The translations under genes and the position numbers were made by a program. From assembly GCA_947476555.1 (NCBI GenBank), contig CANJRI010000009.1, positions 1-61,556 of the forward strand: 61,556 nucleotides of DNA. The letters are read 5' to 3'. Below the pieces are notes generated by a model, which saw nothing but the letters and a program-made list of their open reading frames with translations, ran no database searches and was not told the origin of the DNA. The DNA comes from Caulobacteraceae bacterium (GTDB lineage Bacteria > Pseudomonadota > Alphaproteobacteria > Caulobacterales > Caulobacteraceae). Below, piece by piece: positions 41,551 through 50,747 of this stretch. The stretch's first letter is position 1; each line of letters starts with the position of its first letter.

Positions 41551-43583
41551 GTCAGTCCTCCAAAGATCGAGCGGGGATCGCCGGGCCAGTAGGCGGCGCT
41601 GGCGGGGGTGGCGGTGATCTGGGCCTGTACGTTCGAGACATACGCCTTGTCGGTCAGGTTGCGCACGTCGACGAAGAGCGACACGGCCTCGCCCAGCGTC
41701 CAGCCGGCTCCAAGATTGAACACAGCGTAGGCCGGCGCGCGGGTTCTGTTCTGGTAGTCCACGAAGATGTCCGACGCCGACCATTCCACCGACGGGGCGA
41801 CGAACCAGCCGGCCGGATGGTCGTAGCGCAACTCCGCCCGGTAGAAATGCTCCGGCGTGATGGGCAGGCGGTTGTCGCCGAACTGCACGTCGTCCCGGAA
41901 CCGGAAGTCCGACCATGTCCAGGTCTGCCGCAGCCTGAGACGTTCCACGATGCGCCAGTCCAGAGCCGCTTCGATCCCCTGGTGCACGGTCTCGTCGGCG
42001 TTGAAGGTTGCGGCCGGGCGGCTGGGGTCAACGACGAACTGCAGCATCTCGCCGTCCAGCCGCGCGCGGTAGAAGGTGACGTCCCAGGTGAGTGGGCCCC
42101 GCCGCCCCCGCGCCCCGACCTCGGCGGTCCAGGCCGCCTGCGCCCGCACCGGAGCGAAGCCGGTTCCCAGGGGCGTCATGGCGCCGAAGTTCGGCGGCTC
42201 CACCGAGCGCGTCAGGTTGGCGAACAACTGGGCGCCATCGGGGGCTTCCCACAGGAGGCCGAACCGCGGCGCGACCCAGTCGTAGCGTTTGGAGGCGTCG
42301 AGGTTGAAGGTGGCGGGCACGCCCGGAACGGCGAAGCTCCGGTAGTCCCGGTCGGCGGTTCCCCAGGCAGCGCCCCCCACCACCGCCAGGCGTTCGGTGA
42401 CGAACAGCCGCCCCTCGGCGAAGAGATCGGCGGCCGAGGCGTTCTGCAGCGAGATCGAGGTTGGTCGCCCGCGCGCGCCCTTGAGGTTCTCGTAGAAGTT
42501 GGAATCCAGGTCCCCGGTGCGTAGCCAGCCGCCGACGAAGGCGTCGGCCCGCAGTCCTGAAAGCGCGCCTTCCCAATCCAGGCGCCCGAAGGCGCCCCAG
42601 TTGCGGCTCTGCTGATCGATGACGTTGAAGATCGGATGGTCGAGGTCCTTCCAGAGGCCATAGACCCCGCCCTCGAACACGGCCTCCTCGCTCAGCCTCC
42701 ACCTCGTCCGCAGCGAGGCGCGTAGGCCCCGCTGGTTGCGTCCCTGGTCGTTGGCGTAGTTGGCCAGCGCCGGCTGGCGCGGGTTGGCCTGGAACTGCGC
42801 CAGGGTCAGGGCCCCGGGGATCTCCTGGTTGATGTTGGAGCCGTTGACGATCAGCCGGATCTCGCGGTCATCGCCGAACGACCGGCCAAGGTTCAGCGAG
42901 CCGTACTGGAGGTTCTGCTGGCTCTGCGGCCGGGCGCCCTGTCCGGTCTGGTTGGTGGCCGCCGCGTGGACATCCCAATCGCCATCCTGTCGCGCGAGCG
43001 CCAGATGTTGGCGGATCAGGCCGAAGCTGCCGCCATCCACCCTGACCCGCGTCCCGTAGCCCGCGTCGGCGCCGGTGGGCGTGACCATGTTGATGGCGCC
43101 GCCCAGCAGGGCTCCCCCGAACCTGAGGGCGTTGCCGCCGCGGTAGACTTCCACGTAGCGGGTGGTCAGGGGGTCGGCCACCTGGCTGTCCCCGAACCCG
43201 TCCGCCTCGTTGAGCGGCAGGCCGTCCTGCGCGATCAGCAGGCCTCGGTTGTGGTTGGGATTGCCGATTCCCGAGCCCCGGATGGAGATGCGGATGTCAC
43301 CGCCCCATTTGCGTTGGGCATAGACCCCCGGCGCGTCGCGCAGCATGTCGTCCAGCGCGAGGGCGAGGCGGGATTGATAGGATTCGGCCGAGATCACCGA
43401 AACCGCGCCCGGTGTCTCCGAGAGACGCGCGCGGGCCCCGGCCACCACCGCCGGCTCTTCCGGATTGCGGCGGGCCGTGACGATCACCGAATCGACCTCG
43501 GCGGGGGCCTCGGCCAGAGCGCTCGCCGGCCAGGCGCCGGCGATCAGCAGGGCCCACCGAGCGGTGGGCGGTAGAAGTCGCAT
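41538..43583 (-). CDS. TonB-dependent receptor, probable copper uptake
   Basis: A 681-residue outer-membrane receptor. Signal peptide about 1-24 (ASA-LA), a plug domain (about 30-160) with IVTARRNPEEP, RLALALDDMLRDAPGV and IRISIRGSGIGNPNHNRGL, and a 22-strand barrel ending in FGGLTWTF with terminal phenylalanine. No substrate motif is decisive; copper is suggested by its operon partners (DUF2946, YcnI, PCu(A)C), an association seen for copper-starvation loci. It overlaps ycnI and follows the DUF2946 gene. Confidence 0.9.
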   Translation of the reverse strand: MRLLPPTARWALLIAGAWPASALAEAPAEVDSVIVTARRNPEEPAVVAGARARLSETPGAVSVISAESYQSRLALALDDMLRDAPGVYAQRKWGGDIRISIRGSGIGNPNHNRGLLIAQDGLPLNEADGFGDSQVADPLTTRYVEVYRGGNALRFGGALLGGAINMVTPTGADAGYGTRVRVDGGSFGLIRQHLALARQDGDWDVHAAATNQTGQGARPQSQQNLQYGSLNLGRSFGDDREIRLIVNGSNINQEIPGALTLAQFQANPRQPALANYANDQGRNQRGLRASLRTRWRLSEEAVFEGGVYGLWKDLDHPIFNVIDQQSRNWGAFGRLDWEGALSGLRADAFVGGWLRTGDLDSNFYENLKGARGRPTSISLQNASAADLFAEGRLFVTERLAVVGGAAWGTADRDYRSFAVPGVPATFNLDASKRYDWVAPRFGLLWEAPDGAQLFANLTRSVEPPNFGAMTPLGTGFAPVRAQAAWTAEVGARGRRGPLTWDVTFYRARLDGEMLQFVVDPSRPAATFNADETVHQGIEAALDWRIVERLRLRQTWTWSDFRFRDDVQFGDNRLPITPEHFYRAELRYDHPAGWFVAPSVEWSASDIFVDYQNRTRAPAYAVFNLGAGWTLGEAVSLFVDVRNLTDKAYVSNVQAQITATPASAAYWPGDPRSIFGGLTWTF

Positions 43584-43636
43584 GGAAAGTCTCCGAACGC
43601 GGGTGACGGGCGCGCGGGTTGGCGCGCCGGCGGGCG

Positions 43637-44014
43637 TCAGGCGTTCGTCGGGGGCCCTTGTCCGGGCGGCCGCGGGGGCGGCCTTGCTGGGTCAGGCGCC
43701 GCCTCGGGCGCGAGGGCATGGGAGAGGCGTTCGAACACGCCCAGCCCCGTCAGGCGCAGCGCTATCGGCGGTGCGATCGCCATGTTCGTCGGGCAGATGC
43801 AGTGCTGGCAGTGCTCAGCGGCCATTGCGGGCGCCGCGGGAGCGCCTCGATCCCCTGCGGGGTGCGAGACGCAGATCACGCCGCCGTCCATGTAGGCGAC
43901 CGGCGCCGCCATGGCGGCCGGCGCGAGGGCCTGGGCGAGCAACACGAACACGGCCACAAGGGCGATCATCGCCCTGCGTTCGGCCCGCGCTGCCTGTTCC
44001 CTCAGCTTCGCCAT
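43637..44014 (-). CDS. DUF2946 family protein
   Basis: A 125-residue protein with one hydrophobic segment (MIALVAVFVLLAQALAPAAMA, about 16-36). Its mature part holds a Cys/His pair motif HCQHCICPTNMA (about 68-79), the DUF2946 hallmark, and a proline-rich tail. Members are found in operons for copper uptake or resistance and may bind copper in the periplasm. First gene of the operon running to the PCu(A)C chaperone. Start at 44014; the upstream extension lacks support. Confidence 0.82.
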   Translation of the reverse strand: MAKLREQAARAERRAMIALVAVFVLLAQALAPAAMAAPVAYMDGGVICVSHPAGDRGAPAAPAMAAEHCQHCICPTNMAIAPPIALRLTGLGVFERLSHALAPEAAPDPARPPPRPPGQGPPTNA

Positions 44015-44093
44015 CGAGGGGCGTCCTAAACCGATCCTGGGATTACGCAAGCGCCTCGCCTGCGCCATAGTCCATCCCCACTAGGAAGCCCTG

Positions 44094-45878
44094 ATGGAAG
44101 GCCACGTCGAAACCGCCGCCTATAAGGATGTCGTGCTGTTCCTCGCGACGGCGGGCGTTGTCGTGCCCCTGTTCCGCCGTTGGAAGATCAGCCCGATCCT
44201 GGGGTTCCTCGGCGCCGGCGTCCTGCTCGGGCCCTTTGGGCTCGGCAGCCTGGCCGACGAGCTGAAATGGTTGTCCTTCATCACCATCGATAACCCCGCC
44301 GAACTGGCCCAGCTCGCCGAGCTGGGGGTGGTGTTCCTGCTGTTCATGATCGGCCTGGAATTGTCTTGGGAGCGCCTGCGCGCCCTGCGTCGCTACGTGT
44401 TCGGCATGGGCGCTCTGCAGGTGACCGCCTGCCTGGCGGCCACGGCGGGCACGGCCATGCTCGTCGGTCAGAAACCGGTAGCGGCCCTGGCGATCGGCGC
44501 TGCTCTGGCGCTTTCGTCCACGGCTATCGTCATGCCGATCCTGGCCGAGCAGAAACGGCAACACTCCCTGGCGGGTCGTACGACCTTCTCGATCCTGCTG
44601 TTCCAGGACCTGGCGGTGGCGCCCATCCTGATCACCCTCACCCTGCTTGGGCGGCAGGGCGCCGAGGGGCTGTCGTGGAATGTCCTGCTGTCCTTCGCGC
44701 CGGCGGTCCTGGGGCTGGTCGCGCTGTTTGTCTTCGGCCGGTTGCTGCTCCGCCCGATGCTGCGGTCGGTAGCCAAGGCCAAGAGCGAGGAACTGTTCGT
44801 CGCCGCCTGCCTGCTGGTGGTGATCGGCTCGGGGCTGGTCAGCGCCCTGACCGGCCTCTCCATGGCCCTGGGCGCCTTCATCGCCGGCCTGCTGCTCGCC
44901 GAAACCGAGTTCCGCCACGAGGTCGAGGTGCGGGTCGAGCCCTTCAAGGGCCTGCTGCTCGGCCTGTTCTTCATCTCGGTCGGCATCAGCCTCAACGTGC
45001 CGCTTCTGCTGGAGCGCCCGGTTCCCATCGTCTCCGCCGCGCTCGGCCTGATCGTCGTGAACGCGGCGATCATTTTCGGTCTCGGCAGGATCTTCGGTCT
45101 GCGGACCCGCTCGGCGGCGGAGGCCGCCCTGCTGCTGGCGGGCGCCGGCGAATTCGCGTTCGTGATCCTTGGGCAGGCTATGACCGACGGCCTGGTTCCC
45201 CGCGACGTCGGGCAGGCGGTCCTGGTTTCCGCGACCCTGTCGATGTTCACCATCCCGGTCCTGGCCTCCCTGGGCCTGCGGATCGGCGGCCGCAAGATTG
45301 CGCCCACCGAACTTCCCACCGCCGATCCGGATGGCGGCGGTCCGGCCGACCCGCAGGTCCTGGTGGTTGGCTATGGCCGGGTCGGGCGGTTGGTGGGCGA
45401 CATGTTGCGCCGGCACCAGATCGCCTGGGTCGGCGCCGAGCTGGATCCCCGCCTGGTCGAACAGGGCCGGCGGGCCGGCGAGTCGATCTACTTCGGCGAT
45501 GCGTCCCGCGCGGAGTTCCTGCAGCGCTGCGGACTGGACAGCGCCCCGGCCCTGGTCGTCACCATGGACAATCCTGAAGGCGCCGAGGCGGTGGTGGCCG
45601 TGGCCCGGGAGTTGCGACCCGACCTGGTTATCGTCGCCCGGGCGAGGGACGCCCGTCATGCCCAGAGGCTCTACGACCTGGGCGCCACCGACGCCGTGCC
45701 CGAGACGGTCGAGGCCAGCCTGCAGCTCTCCGAGGCGGTGCTGGTCGAGATCGGCGTGCCCATGGGGCTGGTGATCGCCTCGATCCACGAGCGGCGCGAC
45801 GAGTTCCGCGTCAGCCTCAACAGGCCCGAGGCCATGGGCGGGCGGACCCGCCGCTTCCGCCGAGAGCGGGGCGCCTGA
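44094..45878 (+). CDS. Monovalent cation:proton antiporter, CPA2/Kef type
   Basis: A 594-residue membrane antiporter. The first 390 residues contain about 12 spans, with FLGAGVLLGPFGLG near 43 and ALSSTAIVMPILAEQ, LLFQDLAVAPILI (aspartate-carrying helix, about 167-179) and FFISVGISLNVPLL near 295. The C-terminal cytosolic TrkA-N domain starts near 421 with VLVVGYGRVGRLVGDMLRR, an NAD-binding pattern. KefB/KefC-like potassium efflux is the likely role; no KefF/G ancillary gene is adjacent. The C-terminus is arginine-rich. Confidence 0.92.
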   Translation: MEGHVETAAYKDVVLFLATAGVVVPLFRRWKISPILGFLGAGVLLGPFGLGSLADELKWLSFITIDNPAELAQLAELGVVFLLFMIGLELSWERLRALRRYVFGMGALQVTACLAATAGTAMLVGQKPVAALAIGAALALSSTAIVMPILAEQKRQHSLAGRTTFSILLFQDLAVAPILITLTLLGRQGAEGLSWNVLLSFAPAVLGLVALFVFGRLLLRPMLRSVAKAKSEELFVAACLLVVIGSGLVSALTGLSMALGAFIAGLLLAETEFRHEVEVRVEPFKGLLLGLFFISVGISLNVPLLLERPVPIVSAALGLIVVNAAIIFGLGRIFGLRTRSAAEAALLLAGAGEFAFVILGQAMTDGLVPRDVGQAVLVSATLSMFTIPVLASLGLRIGGRKIAPTELPTADPDGGGPADPQVLVVGYGRVGRLVGDMLRRHQIAWVGAELDPRLVEQGRRAGESIYFGDASRAEFLQRCGLDSAPALVVTMDNPEGAEAVVAVARELRPDLVIVARARDARHAQRLYDLGATDAVPETVEASLQLSEAVLVEIGVPMGLVIASIHERRDEFRVSLNRPEAMGGRTRRFRRERGA

Positions 45879-46398
45879 ACGGCGCCGAAAATTAGGCGGA
45901 AAAGTGGGACTTAAGGGTCCCGAGTGGAACCAAGCGTTGCCGTGGCCGTTTTGGGGTCAGGCGCGACAGGGGCGCCTTGAGGCGCGAGGGGCGGATGCCT
46001 TCGGGGACGCACAGGACGGGTTGGACGCTGCGCGAAGGTCGTCAGACCCCGCCGGACTGCGTCACCATCGCCCCTTTCCAAATACATTCAGGGTTTTCCC
46101 GGATAATTTACGCTTCCGCAGCCAATTCGGGTGAGGAAGTGGCGAATGATCCGAAGGACAAGCTTCACAATATGACGGGTTGCGTGGCGCAGCTTGGCCA
46201 TAAATGGTGTGATGAGTTCCTTATCGAGCAAGTTGCTGTTGTCGGATTCCAACCTTGGCTTCCTGACAGCTTGACTGAAGGCTGGCGAAATTGCGGAGCG
46301 AGTGTGGCCCTGGCGACACTTACGCGCGGTACCGGCCTTGCTATAACGGCGGCCGGGTCGAATGGCCGCGCCACTGACGAAACGAGAGGGCTCTGATT
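45879..46398. other. 520-bp gap without a credible gene
   Basis: Between the antiporter and the ompA-like gene. The left half is GC-rich with an imperfect palindrome (GGGACTTAAGGGTCCC, about 45906-45921). The right half, about 46075-46300, is visibly more AT-rich than most of the window and has open frames without the usual G/C third-position bias. A good promoter for the ompA-like gene lies at its right end. Confidence 0.6.
46320..46347 (+). promoter_or_regulatory. Promoter of the OmpA-like gene
   Basis: GCTATAAC (46340-46347) matches the Caulobacter housekeeping -10 consensus GCTANAWC exactly. TTACGCG (46320-46326) is a partial -35 (consensus TTGACGS), 13 bases upstream, within the expected spacing. 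Transcription would start about 45 bases before the ATG, which has GAGAGG as ribosome binding site. Confidence 0.6.
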
Positions 46399-47598
46399 AT
46401 GAAGTTAAAACTCCTGGCTGGCGTTGCGATGGCGACCGCCTTCGCCGCATCCGCCGCCTCCGCTCAAGTCGGCTGGTACGGCGCGGTCGATCTCGGCTGG
46501 CATTGGCCGGAAGAGATGAACGTCGTCTCCGCGGCCCCCGTCGGCGGCGCAGTCGCTGACTGGAACATCAGCGGCAAGGATGACTGGGCCGGCTTCGCCC
46601 GTCTCGGCTACCAGCTCAACGACAACTGGCGGGTCGAGCTGGAGCTCGGCTATCGCGGCGGTGATATCGCCGCCGTCCGCGCCAACTCCGCCACCGCGCC
46701 GGTCCTGGCCCTGTGCACGCCTGGCGTGACCCGGACCGCCGCCGCCCCGACCTGCGGCGCGCCGGACGGTGACATCACCTCCTGGTCGTTCATGGGCAAC
46801 GTGCTGTTCGACATGGCGCCTGGCGCCACGGTCAGCCCGTTCCTGGGCGTCGGCGTCGGCATGAACCACGTGTCGATGGAGATGCTCGGTCAGTTCTCGA
46901 ACACGCCCGGCGTGATCAGCGCCGCCAACCCGGCGATCCAGAACCTGACGGTGGACGACGACGACACCGCGTTCGCCTGGCAGGGCATCGCCGGTCTCGC
47001 GTGGCGCGCCACCGACCGTCTGAACGTCGACCTGACCTACCGCTACCTTGGCGGGACGGACGTCGAGTTCAATTCCACGGGTAGCAACGCGCTGGCGCCC
47101 GGCATTCTCCGCGGCGAATACCGCGACCAGTCGCTGACGGTTGGCCTGCGTTACTCGTTCGCCCCGCCGCCGCCGCCGCCGCCTCCCCCGCCCCCGCCGC
47201 CGCCTCCGCCCCCGCCTCCCCCGCCGCCGCCTCCGCCCCCGCCGCCTCCGGCGCCGGCCTACGAGGCCAAGCAGTTCATCGTCTACTTCCCGTTCGATCA
47301 GTACGTCCTGACGCCGGAAGCCCAGACGGTGGTCACGGAAGCGGCCAACTACGCCAAGGGCGGCAACGCCACTCGCGTCGTGGTGGTCGGTCACGCCGAC
47401 ACCTCCGGTTCGCTGGCCTACAACGTCCGCCTGTCGGAACGTCGGGCCAAGGCCGTCGCCGACGCCCTGGTGGGCTCCGGCGTCAGCCAGACCACCCTCT
47501 CGGTCGACTGGAAGGGCGAAACCGCCCCCGCGGTCGCCACCGGCGATGGTGTGAAGGAACCGCTGAACCGCCGTTCCTCGATCGACATCAACTTCTGA
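46399..47598 (+). CDS. OmpA-like porin with polyproline linker
   Basis: A 399-residue outer-membrane protein. Signal peptide 1-22 (ASA-Q); an eight-strand OmpA beta-barrel (about 23-254: VGWYGAVDLGWHWPEEM, ending LTVGLRYSF); then 29 consecutive prolines (256-284); then an OmpA C-terminal peptidoglycan-binding domain (about 290-399) with VYFPFDQYVLTPEAQ, VGHADTSGS and NVRLSERRAKAV. Such proteins tie the outer membrane to the cell wall. The linker would form a stiff polyproline helix. It is preceded by a good promoter and followed by a strong terminator. Confidence 0.92.
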   Translation: MKLKLLAGVAMATAFAASAASAQVGWYGAVDLGWHWPEEMNVVSAAPVGGAVADWNISGKDDWAGFARLGYQLNDNWRVELELGYRGGDIAAVRANSATAPVLALCTPGVTRTAAAPTCGAPDGDITSWSFMGNVLFDMAPGATVSPFLGVGVGMNHVSMEMLGQFSNTPGVISAANPAIQNLTVDDDDTAFAWQGIAGLAWRATDRLNVDLTYRYLGGTDVEFNSTGSNALAPGILRGEYRDQSLTVGLRYSFAPPPPPPPPPPPPPPPPPPPPPPPPPPPPPAPAYEAKQFIVYFPFDQYVLTPEAQTVVTEAANYAKGGNATRVVVVGHADTSGSLAYNVRLSERRAKAVADALVGSGVSQTTLSVDWKGETAPAVATGDGVKEPLNRRSSIDINF

Positions 47599-47621
47599 TC
47601 CGATCGATAGACTGACCTGCG

Positions 47622-47650
47622 AGAGCCCGGCCGAAAGGCCGGGCTCTTTG
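47622..47650 (+). terminator. Intrinsic terminator after the OmpA-like gene
   Basis: AGAGCCCGGCC pairs with GGCCGGGCTCT (11 bp) around a GAAA tetraloop, followed by TTGCGTTT. The structure lies 23 bases after the stop and isolates ompA from putA. Confidence 0.8.
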
Positions 47651-47685
47651 CGTTTCCGCCCTTCATCCCTCGGCGGGAAAGACTA

Positions 47686-50600
47686 ATGTCGCCCATGGCC
47701 TTCGATCATCTGGACGCCATCAAGTTCGCCGACGAGCGCGCGGTGTTGGCCGCAGCCCTGGCCACGCCTCCTCTCAGCCCGGATGAGCGCCTCGCCCTCG
47801 GGGCCGAGGCCGAGGCCCTGGTGCGCGCCGCCAGGCGTTCCGCCCGTCGACAGGGGGTGGTGGAAAGTTTCCTGGCCGAATTCAGCCTGTCGACCCGCGA
47901 GGGATTGGCGCTGATGTGCCTGGCCGAGGCCCTGCTGCGGACGCCGGACGAGGACACCCGTGACCGGCTGATCGCCGAGAAGATCGCCTCCGCCGACTGG
48001 GCGAGCCACGCGGGCCGCTCCGACAGCCTCCTGGTCAACGCCTCCACATGGAGCCTGATGCTGACCGGCGCGCTCATCGACCCGGACGAGGAGGCGCGCC
48101 GAGACCTGCCCGGCTTCGTCCGCCGCCTGGCCGGACGGCTCGGCGAGCCGGTGATCCGTCGGGCGGTGGCCGCCGCGGTCCGCATCATGGGCGAGCAGTT
48201 CGTCCTCGGCCGCTCCATCGAGGCCGCGCTCCGTCGGGCGGGGCAGGAAGGGTTCACCTGCTCCTTCGACATGCTCGGCGAAGGCGCTCGGACCGAGGCG
48301 GACGCAGAGCGCTACGCCGCCGCCTACGCCCACGCCATCGCGACGGTTGGCCGGCAGGCCGGCGGCCTGGGTCCCGAGGCCGGCCACGGGATCTCCGTCA
48401 AGCTCTCGGCGCTTTCGCCCCGTTACGAGGCGCGCCAGGCCGAGCGGGTGTTCGCCGAACTCTATCCCCGCCTGAAGGCCCTGGCGGTCCAGGCGGCGGC
48501 CGCGGACATCAATCTGACCCTCGACGCGGAAGAAGCCGACCGGCTCGTCCTGTCCCTGGAGGTCCTGGACCGGTTGGCGCGCGAGCCGGAGCTGGGCGAT
48601 TGGCGGGGTCTGGGCCTTGCGGTGCAGGCCTACCAGAAGCGCGGGCCCGCCACGATCGAGGCGGTGGCCGGAATCGCGCGCGCCAGTGGTCGGCGGCTTA
48701 TGGTTCGGCTGGTCAAGGGCGCCTACTGGGACAGCGAGATCAAGCGCGCCCAGATCGGCGGTCTGGTCTCATACCCGGTGTTCACGACCAAGGCGGCCAC
48801 CGACCTCAACTACCTGGTCTGCGCCCGGGCCCTGCTGGCCGCGGCGCCCGCCCTCCATGCGCAGTTCGCCACCCACAACGCGCACACCCTGGCCGTCGTG
48901 CGCGGCATGGCCCGGCAGGCCGGCCTGACACCGGAATTCCAGCGCCTGCACGGTATGGGCGAGCCCCTCTACGCGGCGGCGGCCGAACGCTACGGCGGCT
49001 TTCCGTTGCGGGTCTACGCGCCGGTCGGAAGCCATGAGGAGCTGTTGCCCTACCTTGTGCGCCGACTGCTGGAGAACGGCGCCAACACCTCCTTCGTCCA
49101 CGCCCTGCTGGACGAGAAGACCCCCGCCGCGAAGGTGGTGGCCGACCCGATCGCGGCGGTGGAGGCCGCCGGCGCGGGGCCCCACCCGCGCATCCCGCTT
49201 CCGGTCGATCTGTACGGCCCCTCGCGGCGAAATTCCGAGGGGCTGGACCTCTCCATCGCCGAGGTGCGCGAGCGTCTCTCAGCCGGGGCGTCGAGCCTGC
49301 CCCAAGCCGCGCTCGCCGCCCCGCCGGCGGCCGATATCGACACGGCCTTCGCCGCGGCCAAGACCGTCCAGCCGGACTGGGACGCGGTCGGCGGCGGGCG
49401 CCGCGCGCAAGTCTTGGGCGCCATGGCCGACGCCCTGGAGGCGCGCCGCGAGCATCTGATCGCCCTGTGTGTTCGCGAGGCGGGCAAGACCCTGGCGGAC
49501 GCGGTGTCCGAGGTGCGCGAGGCCGCCGACTTCTGCCGCTACTACGCGTCCCTGGCCGAGCGGCAATTCGCCCTGCCCGAGACGATGCGGGGGCCGGTGG
49601 GCGAGACCAACCAGCTGTCGCTGCATGGGCGCGGCGTCTTCGTGTGCATCAGTCCCTGGAATTTTCCGCTGGCCATATTCACCGGCCAGATCGCCGCCGC
49701 CCTGGCCGCCGGCAATGGGGTGCTGGCCAAGCCCGCCGAGCAGACCCCGGTGATCGCCGCCGAGGCTGTCCGGTTATTCCAGGCCGCGGGCCTGCCACCC
49801 GGCCTGTTGCACTTGGTTCCTGGGGATGGGCCCACGGTCGGCCAGGCGCTGATCACCCACCGGTCTTGCGACGGCGTGGCCTTCACCGGTGGCACGGAGA
49901 CCGCCTGGGCGATCAACCGGGCCCTGGCGGCGCGACCGGGACCGATCGTCCCCTTCATCGCCGAGACCGGCGGGCTCAACGCGATGTTCGTCGACACCAC
50001 CGCGCTTCGCGAACAGGTGATCGATGACGTCCTGGTCTCCGGCTTCGGATCGGCCGGCCAGCGGTGCTCGGCCCTCAGGATGCTGTTCCTGCCGCACGAG
50101 ACCGCCGACATGCTGATCGAAGGGCTGGTCGGCGCGATGGACGCGCTGGTGGTCGGCGATCCGGCCGATCCGCGCACCGACATCGGGCCGGTCATCGACG
50201 CCGACGCCAAGGCCGCCCTGGAGGCGCATGTCGAGCGGCTCGGCCGGGACGCGAAGATCCTACGGCGCTTGCCGATTCCAGAGGGGGAGCTGTTCTTCGC
50301 CCCCACCCTCGCCGAGATCCCGGACGCCGGCTTCCTGGGTGAGGAGGTGTTCGGGCCGGTGCTGCACGTGGTCCGCTACGATCCCACGCGCCTGGCGGAG
50401 GCGGCCGCTCCCCTGGTGGCCGCGCGCTATGGCCTGACCCTGGGCGTCCATTCCCGCCTGGAAACCTTCGCGGCGCAGGTCCAGCGCTCGGTCCCAGCCG
50501 GCAACGCCTACGTCAATCGCTCGATGATCGGCGCGGTGGTGGGCGTCCAACCGTTCGGCGGGGAGGGCCTGTCCGGGACGGGTCCGAAGGCCGGCGGGCC

Positions 50601-50694
50601 GCACGCCCTGATCCGCTACGCGGTCGAGCGGGCGGTCAGCGTCAACATCGCCGCGCAAGGGGGCGATCCGGCGCTGCTGAATCTGGGCGCCTAA
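47686..50694 (+). CDS. putA: Bifunctional proline dehydrogenase / P5C dehydrogenase
   Basis: A 1002-residue PutA that oxidises proline to glutamate. The proline dehydrogenase barrel spans about 170-460 (INLTLDAEEADRL, VRLVKGAYWDSEIK, and FATHNAHTLA). The aldehyde dehydrogenase part spans about 530-980, with FTGGTETAWAINRAL, the general base in ETGG, and the catalytic cysteine C794 in GSAGQRCSALRM. At about 1000 residues it lacks the N-terminal ribbon-helix-helix repressor domain of enteric PutA, so its regulator must be another gene; none is adjacent. Starts 36 bp past the ompA terminator. Confidence 0.94.
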   Translation: MSPMAFDHLDAIKFADERAVLAAALATPPLSPDERLALGAEAEALVRAARRSARRQGVVESFLAEFSLSTREGLALMCLAEALLRTPDEDTRDRLIAEKIASADWASHAGRSDSLLVNASTWSLMLTGALIDPDEEARRDLPGFVRRLAGRLGEPVIRRAVAAAVRIMGEQFVLGRSIEAALRRAGQEGFTCSFDMLGEGARTEADAERYAAAYAHAIATVGRQAGGLGPEAGHGISVKLSALSPRYEARQAERVFAELYPRLKALAVQAAAADINLTLDAEEADRLVLSLEVLDRLAREPELGDWRGLGLAVQAYQKRGPATIEAVAGIARASGRRLMVRLVKGAYWDSEIKRAQIGGLVSYPVFTTKAATDLNYLVCARALLAAAPALHAQFATHNAHTLAVVRGMARQAGLTPEFQRLHGMGEPLYAAAAERYGGFPLRVYAPVGSHEELLPYLVRRLLENGANTSFVHALLDEKTPAAKVVADPIAAVEAAGAGPHPRIPLPVDLYGPSRRNSEGLDLSIAEVRERLSAGASSLPQAALAAPPAADIDTAFAAAKTVQPDWDAVGGGRRAQVLGAMADALEARREHLIALCVREAGKTLADAVSEVREAADFCRYYASLAERQFALPETMRGPVGETNQLSLHGRGVFVCISPWNFPLAIFTGQIAAALAAGNGVLAKPAEQTPVIAAEAVRLFQAAGLPPGLLHLVPGDGPTVGQALITHRSCDGVAFTGGTETAWAINRALAARPGPIVPFIAETGGLNAMFVDTTALREQVIDDVLVSGFGSAGQRCSALRMLFLPHETADMLIEGLVGAMDALVVGDPADPRTDIGPVIDADAKAALEAHVERLGRDAKILRRLPIPEGELFFAPTLAEIPDAGFLGEEVFGPVLHVVRYDPTRLAEAAAPLVAARYGLTLGVHSRLETFAAQVQRSVPAGNAYVNRSMIGAVVGVQPFGGEGLSGTGPKAGGPHALIRYAVERAVSVNIAAQGGDPALLNLGA

Positions 50695-50701
50695 ACGAGC
50701 C

Positions 50702-50731
50702 GGGCGGCCACCCCTTTCGGGGAGGCCGCCC
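50702..50731. terminator. Bidirectional GC hairpin
   Basis: GGGCGGCC, CCCC, a TTTC loop, GGGG and GGCCGCCC form a near-perfect hairpin between the convergent putA and RcnB-like genes, eight bases after putA. No clear T-run on either side. Confidence 0.5.
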
Positions 50732-50747
50732 ACCGCCCATTGGCGGA

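Noticed and set aside
44043-45788. 581-codon frame antisense to the CPA2 antiporter
   Set aside because: Translation is Q/H/R/G-rich without structure. The antiporter on the plus strand has clear membrane and TrkA-N motifs.
45977-46396. 139-codon frame upstream of the OmpA-like gene
   Set aside because: It runs through the ompA promoter, lacks G/C third-position bias, and has no recognisable domain.
47164-47250. CCG-repeat tract as a microsatellite or CRISPR-like repeat
   Set aside because: It codes for the polyproline linker of the OmpA-like protein with mixed synonymous codons, so it is a protein feature.
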